A stretch of 46,805 bases of DNA from an uncultured Rhodobacterales bacterium (GTDB lineage Bacteria > Pseudomonadota > Alphaproteobacteria > Rhodobacterales > Rhodobacteraceae): contig CAIMWI010000072.1 in the NCBI GenBank assembly GCA_903845215.1, positions 1-46,805 of the forward strand. Direction: 5' to 3'. Each line of letters begins with the position of its first letter. The stretch's first letter is position 1. The notes under the pieces are model-generated. The model was not told the DNA's origin. It worked only from the letters and a program-made list of their open reading frames with translations, and did not search any database. Made by a program: the position numbers and the translations under genes. This document shows, piece by piece, positions 41,996 to 46,805 of this stretch.

Positions 41996-42007
41996 ATAAA
42001 ATAGACA
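41990..42007. promoter_or_regulatory. PpsR/CrtJ operator upstream of bchC (distal)
   Basis: TGTCAAATAAAATAGACA fits TGT-N12-ACA, and its TGTCAA half is the complement of the -35 hexamer. The 8-bp spacing to 41964-41981 matches the tandem arrangement known for bchC in Rhodobacter. Confidence 0.87.
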
Positions 42008-42025
42008 CATTCTTTTCGAACTTTT

Positions 42026-43162
42026 TTAGGAACCGCCCCGTTCACCCGTGACAACCGAGGTGACAAAGGGGCGAAAACCCTTTTGAATGCTTATGTTTAC
42101 AAAGCCCGCATCCGTCAAAAGGGCCGCAATTTCTGCGCCCGAGCGCGTGCGCCCCGTCTGCATGGCAAGGGTGTAAATCGCGAAATACACATCCGTTGTG
42201 CGATCAGGATCGGTGCCGCCTGACATCGGCTCTGACACGATCAGTCGCCCTTTGGGTGGCAAAGCAGCATGAACCGCCGCTAAAAGATTCGCCACGGTGG
42301 CATCGGCGTGATCATACAGCACGCGCACCAGCGAGATGGCATCCGCCCCCAAAGGCAGCGGATCATCGCGAAAGCTTCCCGGGTGCAGCGTGACACGGTT
42401 CGATAGGCCCGCAGCGCCCAACCGCGCGCCTGCGCCGTGCAAAACCACGGGCAGATCGAACAAATCCATCTGCAGCTTCGGGTATGCCGCCCCCACCGCC
42501 GCCAAGAATGCCCCCGTGCCGCCGCCCACATCCATCAGGCGATTGACGCCCGACAAATCGACCATGCGCAGCGTGTCTTCGGCCACCAGCACTTGGCTTT
42601 CAGCCATAAGGTTCGAATAGGTCGCCGTCACCTGCGGATCAACCGCCCCTGCCGCGCCAAAGACATAGGGCCAAAACCGCGCCAAGGCAGTGGGGTCATC
42701 GTTGCGCAAAAAGGCCACGGGGTCGGACAGGTCGGCGTATAAGGCGCTGTGGTGCTGGACCATCTCGGCCAGACCGGGCACGCCCAAAAGGGATGCGCCG
42801 CGCAGCGCCAAGCCAAAGCGCCCGTCGCGGTGGCGGGTCAGTAGGCCAAGGCCTGCGCCCGCTTGCAACAACACCTGCATCCGGTCAGGAGCCACGGCAC
42901 ACAGTGCCCCCATCTGAACGGCAGTAGCAGGCCCCTGTTGCAACTGTTGCAAGACACGCAAGTCAACCAAGGCGCGCAGCACCTGCGCATTCACAAAGCC
43001 CGCCACAATATCAAACAGCGCCGCCCCTTCCGCCCGTGCCAACCGGCGCACCAACGGGGTTCGCGCCGCCCAAGCCTGAAACCTGCGCGAGGCGGCAAGC
43101 CGCAACACCCAAGCCCGCAGCGACAGCGGATTGGGCCTGATCTTCAGCGAGGCCTCTGTCAT
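42026..43162 (-). CDS. crtF: Demethylspheroidene O-methyltransferase
   Basis: CrtF methylates the 1-hydroxy group of demethylspheroidene with S-adenosylmethionine. The 378-residue protein has an N-terminal dimerisation region (FDIVAGFVNAQVLRALVDLRVLQ), a SAM motif (RLMDVGGGTGAFLAAV) and ISLVRVLYDHADATVANLL, typical of plant-type O-methyltransferases. It lies between crtE and bchC on the same strand, so bchC is probably also read from crtF transcripts. Confidence 0.95.
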   Translation of the reverse strand: MTEASLKIRPNPLSLRAWVLRLAASRRFQAWAARTPLVRRLARAEGAALFDIVAGFVNAQVLRALVDLRVLQQLQQGPATAVQMGALCAVAPDRMQVLLQAGAGLGLLTRHRDGRFGLALRGASLLGVPGLAEMVQHHSALYADLSDPVAFLRNDDPTALARFWPYVFGAAGAVDPQVTATYSNLMAESQVLVAEDTLRMVDLSGVNRLMDVGGGTGAFLAAVGAAYPKLQMDLFDLPVVLHGAGARLGAAGLSNRVTLHPGSFRDDPLPLGADAISLVRVLYDHADATVANLLAAVHAALPPKGRLIVSEPMSGGTDPDRTTDVYFAIYTLAMQTGRTRSGAEIAALLTDAGFVNISIQKGFRPFVTSVVTGERGGS

Positions 43163-43163
43163 C

Positions 43164-44045
43164 CTAGCGGGCGGCTTTGGCCCGGTTCAGCGCGGGGGCC
43201 ACCGGGGTCATGCGTTCGGCATAGCGGCGCACCATATCGGCCAACATCGCCTCGCCGGGGCAAGAGGGGATGGAGGCAATCGCCCCGCCCAGAATGTCTT
43301 TCAGGTGGCGGATAGCGCCCTGCACGCCGTAGGTGCTCACAGCATTGGGCCGCCCGTGCGCCTCGTCTTGGCCTGCGGGTTTGCCCAAAGCCTCGGCGTC
43401 GTATAGTGCGTCGCGCAGGTCGTCGGCGACCTGAAACGCCTCGCCAATCCGCGCGCCCAATTCTTCCCAAGGCTCGCAATCTTGGCCTGCGGCCAAGGCC
43501 CCCATCTGGGTGGCGGCAATGAACAAAGCGCCCGTCTTGGCGCGGTGATAGGCGGATAGGTTCACCTCGGCCTCGCTCTCCCAGCCTTGGCCGGCGCAGA
43601 TGCCGTCAGGCATGCCGGTGCGGCGCGACAGAACGCGGATCATCTGCAAGGCGCGTTTGGCATCGTTGCCAGCGGCCTCGGCCAGTATATCAAAGGCCAG
43701 CACGATCAGGCTGTCGCCGGTTAGCACGGCCAAGGGTTCGGAAAACGCTTTGTGCACCGTGGCCTTGCCGCGCCGTGTGTCGGCATCGTCAAAGCAGGGC
43801 AGGTCGTCGTGAACAAGGCTGGCGCAGTGGATCAGTTCCAACGCCACAGCGCCAGCATCTGACAGGGCAGGGCGGTCGTCGCCGCAGGCCATGGCCACAC
43901 TTAGCATAATCGTGGGCCGGATCCTTGCCCCACCGGGGGTGACGGCATAGTGCAAGGCTTTCGCCAATTGCGCAGGCGCTTCGCCCCCCATCGCACGGGC
44001 CAGAACCCGTGCTGTGGCGGCATCAAGTCGATCTGTAATGGACAT
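43164..44045 (-). CDS. crtE: Geranylgeranyl diphosphate synthase
   Basis: The 293-residue prenyltransferase has the first Asp-rich motif (HDDLPCFDDADTRRG) and the second (QVADDLRDALYD). It supplies GGPP for carotenoids and for the bacteriochlorophyll tail. ATG 44045 follows AAGGGG. The promoter region shared with crtD carries two PpsR operators. The stop is 1 nt from the crtF start. Confidence 0.96.
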   Translation of the reverse strand: MSITDRLDAATARVLARAMGGEAPAQLAKALHYAVTPGGARIRPTIMLSVAMACGDDRPALSDAGAVALELIHCASLVHDDLPCFDDADTRRGKATVHKAFSEPLAVLTGDSLIVLAFDILAEAAGNDAKRALQMIRVLSRRTGMPDGICAGQGWESEAEVNLSAYHRAKTGALFIAATQMGALAAGQDCEPWEELGARIGEAFQVADDLRDALYDAEALGKPAGQDEAHGRPNAVSTYGVQGAIRHLKDILGGAIASIPSCPGEAMLADMVRRYAERMTPVAPALNRAKAAR

Positions 44046-44067
44046 GCCACGCCCCTTTCTATGATGG

Positions 44068-44085
44068 TGTCATTTAAACTAGACA
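44068..44085. promoter_or_regulatory. PpsR/CrtJ operator, crtE-crtD region (crtE side)
   Basis: TGTCATTTAAACTAGACA fits TGT-N12-ACA in the 93-bp divergent region. Its partner is 7 bp away. Confidence 0.85.
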
Positions 44086-44092
44086 CCTTATG

Positions 44093-44110
44093 TGTAAATC
44101 ATACTGGACA
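44093..44110. promoter_or_regulatory. PpsR/CrtJ operator, crtE-crtD region (crtD side)
   Basis: TGTAAATCATACTGGACA fits TGT-N12-ACA. Together with 44068-44085 it would control crtE and crtD at once. A TTTACA element for crtE lies inside it on the minus strand. Confidence 0.83.
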
Positions 44111-44138
44111 CTTTCCTTTCGCGAGTCAACAATCACCT

Positions 44139-45620
44139 ATGGCAAACAGCACGGCAAAAACGGTGGTGGTGGTGGGCGCGGGCATGGGAGGGCTAAGTGC
44201 CGCGATCCGTCTGGCCGCCGCTGGCCTGTCAGTGACCTTGGTTGAGGCGCAGGCCACCCCTGGCGGCAAGATGCGCGCTGTCCCGTCAGATGCAGGGCCC
44301 ATTGATGCGGGCCCCACAGTTCTGACGCTGCGCCATGTCTTTGACGCCCTTTTTGCCGCTGCGGGCGAAAGGCTGGAAGATCACCTGACCTTGATCCCGC
44401 AGCCCATCTTGGCGCGACATTGGTGGCCTGATGGCAGCCAGTTAGACCTGTTCACCGACCCCCGTCAAAGTGCCGCCGCGATTGAAGCCATGGCAGGGCC
44501 GCAATCCGCCTTGGAGTTTTTGCGCTTTAACGCCCTGTCTGCCGAACTGTATCAAGCCTTTGAAACCCCCGTCATGCTGGCCGATCGCCCGCGCATCGGC
44601 GGCATTCTGGCCAAAGTTCTGCGTCGCCCCGCTTTGTGGCGCACCCTTGGCCCGCGCCAGACTTTGGCGCGGCAATTGGCCCAAAGCTTTACCGACCCGC
44701 GCCTGCGCCAATTGTTTGGGCGCTATGCCACCTATGTGGGCGGCGCGCCCGACCGCTCGCCCGCCGTGCTGGCCCTGATCTGGCAGGCCGAGGCGCAGGG
44801 GGTTTGGGCGGTGCAGGGCGGCATGCACGCCTTGGCCCAAGCGCTGTCACGCTTGGCTGATCGGCTGGGCGTGGTGCAGCTTTATGGCACGAAGGTTGAG
44901 CGGATTGTGCAAAAGGCGGGGCGGGTGGCGCAGGTGGCTCTGTCAGATGGCCGCGCGCTGCCCTGTGACGCTGTGGTGTTCAACGGCGATCCCGCCGCTT
45001 TGGCGCAGGGGCTGTTGGGCGGTGATATGGTGCGCGCACTCCCCCGCGCGGCGGTGCATCCACGCAGCCTGTCGGCGTGGGTTTGGTCTTTTGCCGCCCA
45101 TCCAAAGGGCGCAGATTTGATCCATCACAATGTGTTTTTCGGCGCTGACCCCGCGCTGGAATTCGGCCCCATCGCCAAGGGCCAAATGCCGCAAGACGCC
45201 ACGTTATATGTGTGCGCCCAAGACCGCGCCTTGGGCCCTGCCATGGGGCTTGAACGCTTTGAAATCATCCTGAACGCCCCCGCCAAAACCACGCTTTCCC
45301 CGCAAGAGGTGTCTGAATGCCGCGCCAAGACCTTTCCGCCGCTGGCCAAGTTCGGCCTGACCTTTACGCCAGACCCGCCCGACACGGCGCTGATGACGCC
45401 GCAGGGGTTTTCAACCCGCTTTCCGGCATCGCAGGGGGCGCTGTACGGACGCAGCCCTCACGGAGCCTTGGCGAGTTTTCAGCGCCCTCCGGCGCGGACA
45501 CGGCTGGCGGGCGTGTATCTGGCAGGGGGCGGGGCGCATCCGGGGGCGGGAGTGCCGATGGCAGCCTTGTCCGGCAAGCACGCGGCCGAGGCGATCTTGA
45601 ACGACCTGACTTTGGCGTAA
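44139..45620 (+). CDS. crtD: Hydroxyneurosporene desaturase (methoxyneurosporene dehydrogenase)
   Basis: CrtD introduces the C3,4 double bond in the spheroidene pathway. The 493-residue FAD-dependent protein has the Rossmann motif VVVVGAGMGGLSAAIRLAAAG near the start, VEAQATPGGKMRAV and the C-terminal GVYLAGGGAHPGAGVPMAALSGKHAAE. ATG 44139 (MANSTAKTVVVVG) is chosen by family start; the ribosome-binding site is weak. The stop lies inside the region where crtC-like coding sequence already begins in another frame. Confidence 0.95.
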   Translation: MANSTAKTVVVVGAGMGGLSAAIRLAAAGLSVTLVEAQATPGGKMRAVPSDAGPIDAGPTVLTLRHVFDALFAAAGERLEDHLTLIPQPILARHWWPDGSQLDLFTDPRQSAAAIEAMAGPQSALEFLRFNALSAELYQAFETPVMLADRPRIGGILAKVLRRPALWRTLGPRQTLARQLAQSFTDPRLRQLFGRYATYVGGAPDRSPAVLALIWQAEAQGVWAVQGGMHALAQALSRLADRLGVVQLYGTKVERIVQKAGRVAQVALSDGRALPCDAVVFNGDPAALAQGLLGGDMVRALPRAAVHPRSLSAWVWSFAAHPKGADLIHHNVFFGADPALEFGPIAKGQMPQDATLYVCAQDRALGPAMGLERFEIILNAPAKTTLSPQEVSECRAKTFPPLAKFGLTFTPDPPDTALMTPQGFSTRFPASQGALYGRSPHGALASFQRPPARTRLAGVYLAGGGAHPGAGVPMAALSGKHAAEAILNDLTLA

Positions 45621-45691
45621 CGGTCGCACCGGATGGCTATGCGTGGTGGTATGTTGACGGTGTCTCAGACGATGGAACCCGCGCCGTTTCG

Positions 45692-46528
45692 GTGATTGGC
45701 TTTATCGGGTCGGTCTTTTCGCCGTGGTATGCGTGGTCAGGGCGAAGACGCCCACAAAATCATTGCTGCATCAATGTGGTGACCTATGGCCCCGGCGGGC
45801 GCTTTACCATGACTGACCGAGGCAGCGCCGCCCTGCGCCAAAGCCGCGATGCGTTGCAGGTGGGGCCCAGCCGGATGGCATGGGAAGGCGGCACGCTGGT
45901 GATTGACGTGAACGAAGTGTCGGCCTTGCCCCTTATCAGCCGCGTGCAGGGCCAGATTCGCCTGACACCTTCGGCTGTGACCGAGGTTGAGGCGATCTTG
46001 ACCCCCTCTGCCAGCCATGTCTGGCGGCCCTTTGCGCCTTCGGCTAAGATCGAGGTTGATCTGAGCCAAGGCCATAGCTGGTCCGGCCACGGCTATTTCG
46101 ACGCCAATTTCGGCACCGCTGCGCTTGAGGCCGACTTTCACCGATGGACTTGGGGGCGCTATCCGCGCGCGCACGGCGGGACGACCTGCTTTTATGATGG
46201 CATTCGCACCGATGGATCGGCGTTAGAGGTCAGCATCGACGTTGCAGCCAATGGTCAAGTCACCGAACTGCCGCCGCCGCCCATCACCCCCCTCCGCCGC
46301 ACCGCATGGGGCATCAGCCGCGGCACGCGCTGCGATGCGGGGGCCACGCCGCGCCAGACCATGGCCATGCTGGAAGCGCCGTTTTACAGCCGCTGTCTGG
46401 TGCAAACGCAGTTAAACGGGGAAACCGTGCAAGGCGTGCACGAAGCGCTGGACCTGACCCGCTTTCGCAGCCCCTTGGTCAAAGCCATGGTGGCGCTGCG
46501 GGTGCCAAGGCGTGCGGCTTGGCCCTAA
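45692..46528 (+). CDS. crtC: Carotenoid 1,2-hydratase (start unclear)
   Basis: CrtC adds water to the psi end group of neurosporene/lycopene-type carotenoids. From GTG 45692 the protein has 278 residues (starting IGFIGSVFSPWYAWSGRR, then INVVTYGPGGRFTMTDRG, WRPFAPSAKIEVDL and GYFDANFGTAALEADFHRWTWGRY). However, conserved-looking sequence continues upstream in frame (FGVTVAPDGYAWWYVDGVSDDG, 45608-45673). No ATG, GTG or TTG is in frame between 45317 and 45692. The ribosome-binding site for 45692 is poor. Translation may be coupled to crtD, start at a non-standard codon, or start at 45692. Confidence 0.85.
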   Translation: MIGFIGSVFSPWYAWSGRRRPQNHCCINVVTYGPGGRFTMTDRGSAALRQSRDALQVGPSRMAWEGGTLVIDVNEVSALPLISRVQGQIRLTPSAVTEVEAILTPSASHVWRPFAPSAKIEVDLSQGHSWSGHGYFDANFGTAALEADFHRWTWGRYPRAHGGTTCFYDGIRTDGSALEVSIDVAANGQVTELPPPPITPLRRTAWGISRGTRCDAGATPRQTMAMLEAPFYSRCLVQTQLNGETVQGVHEALDLTRFRSPLVKAMVALRVPRRAAWP

Positions 46529-46530
46529 GC

Positions 46531-46559
46531 AAAAGGCGCCCCCGAAGGGGCGCCTTTGT
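46531..46559. terminator. Bidirectional terminator between crtC and rpmE
   Basis: An 11-bp stem (AAAGGCGCCCC / GGGGCGCCTTT) with a CGAA tetraloop lies 4 nt behind the crtC stop and just behind the convergent rpmE stop. The T-runs are short. Confidence 0.8.
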
Positions 46560-46562
46560 CGA

Positions 46563-46784
46563 TTACAGGGTAAGACCTGCGTATTTGTTCTTGAACTTCG
46601 ACACGCGCCCACCCGTGTCCATCAGACGGGCCGACTGGCCAGTCCATGCGGGGTGCGCCAGCGGGTCGATGTCGAGCGCCATCTGGTCGCCCTCTTTGCC
46701 CCAAGTGGTCTTGGTGGTGAACAAGGACCCGTCGGTCATCTTGACGGTGATCAGGTGGGAATCGGGGTGACTGCCCTCTTTCAG
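46563..46784 (-). CDS. rpmE: 50S ribosomal protein L31
   Basis: The frame encodes a 73-residue L31 protein: [19 protein letters not shown], then [20 protein letters not shown] and [20 protein letters not shown]. The length and the alignment with other L31 proteins place the first residue at a CTG codon (46784), preceded by AAGGA at proper distance. The frame is open to the window edge, so a start outside the window cannot be excluded. The zinc-binding cysteines of some L31 proteins are absent. It marks the end of the photosynthesis cluster. Confidence 0.85.
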   Translation of the reverse strand: MKEGSHPDSHLITVKMTDGSLFTTKTTWGKEGDQMALDIDPLAHPAWTGQSARLMDTGGRVSKFKNKYAGLTL

Positions 46785-46805
46785 GGTCCTGTTCCTTATT
46801 CCGAC

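Noticed and set aside
45317-45691. ATG 45317 as the start of crtC
   Set aside because: It would add 125 residues that are only the shadow of crtD in another frame, rich in Gly/Arg/Ala without family likeness.

Overview
The window is most of a photosynthesis gene cluster (PGC) from an alphaproteobacterium, almost certainly a member of the Rhodobacteraceae. The evidence is a full puf operon (pufQBALMX) with a PufX-like gene directly after pufM and no pufC, the order crtF-bchCXYZ-puf-dxs, the bchFNBHLM-lhaA-puhABC block, and tandem PpsR/CrtJ operators (TGT-N12-ACA) in front of pigment genes. The only Mg-protoporphyrin monomethyl ester cyclase visible is the oxygen-dependent AcsF with its likely partner BciE. 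No bchE or bchJ lies between bchG and ppsR. This favours an aerobic or oxygen-tolerant anoxygenic phototroph, but genes outside the window cannot be judged.

Layout. 1-2946: a sugar-type ABC importer (binding protein, ATPase, start of a permease) on the minus strand, diverging from a GntR/FCD regulator. 3118-8270: a surface-polysaccharide block with a two-domain glycosyltransferase, an unknown protein, a Stf0-like sulfotransferase, and a convergent mannose-1-phosphate guanylyltransferase/phosphomannose isomerase. By eye this block is more AT-rich than the PGC. 8379-13268 (minus): bchG, a PucC/Bch2-type transporter-like gene, bchP, idi and bciA, tightly overlapping. 13378-15635 (minus): regulators ppsR and ppaA/aerR. 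15957-31891 (plus): bchFNBHLM, lhaA, puhABC, bciE, acsF, puhE, hemA and cycA, with many 1-11 nt overlaps. 31958-43162 (minus): read in transcription order, crtF, bchC, bchX, bchY, bchZ, pufQ, pufB, pufA, pufL, pufM, pufX, dxs. 43164-44045 (minus): crtE. 44139-46528 (plus): crtD and crtC. The window ends with rpmE (L31) on the minus strand.

How it works together. hemA supplies 5-aminolevulinate. bchH, bchM, acsF/bciE, bciA, bchLNB, bchXYZ, bchF, bchC, bchG and bchP cover most of the route from protoporphyrin IX to phytylated bacteriochlorophyll a. dxs, idi and crtE supply isoprenoids. crtC, crtD and crtF serve the spheroidene branch. puf and puh encode LH1, the reaction centre and assembly factors, and cycA encodes the soluble electron carrier. 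bchI, bchD, bchO, crtA, crtB, crtI and LH2 (puc) genes are not in the window. Because crtC is followed directly by rpmE, the crtAIB/bchIDO part must lie elsewhere, or be absent.

The most unusual points are: conserved CrtC N-terminal sequence with no standard start codon in frame; a 23-codon ORF that bridges bchX and bchY; PpsR operators that overlap the bchG start codon, plus an operator-like site between pufA and pufL; a related pair of intergenic repeats on both sides of bchB-bchH; a short divergent PufX; and an apparent CTG start for rpmE.
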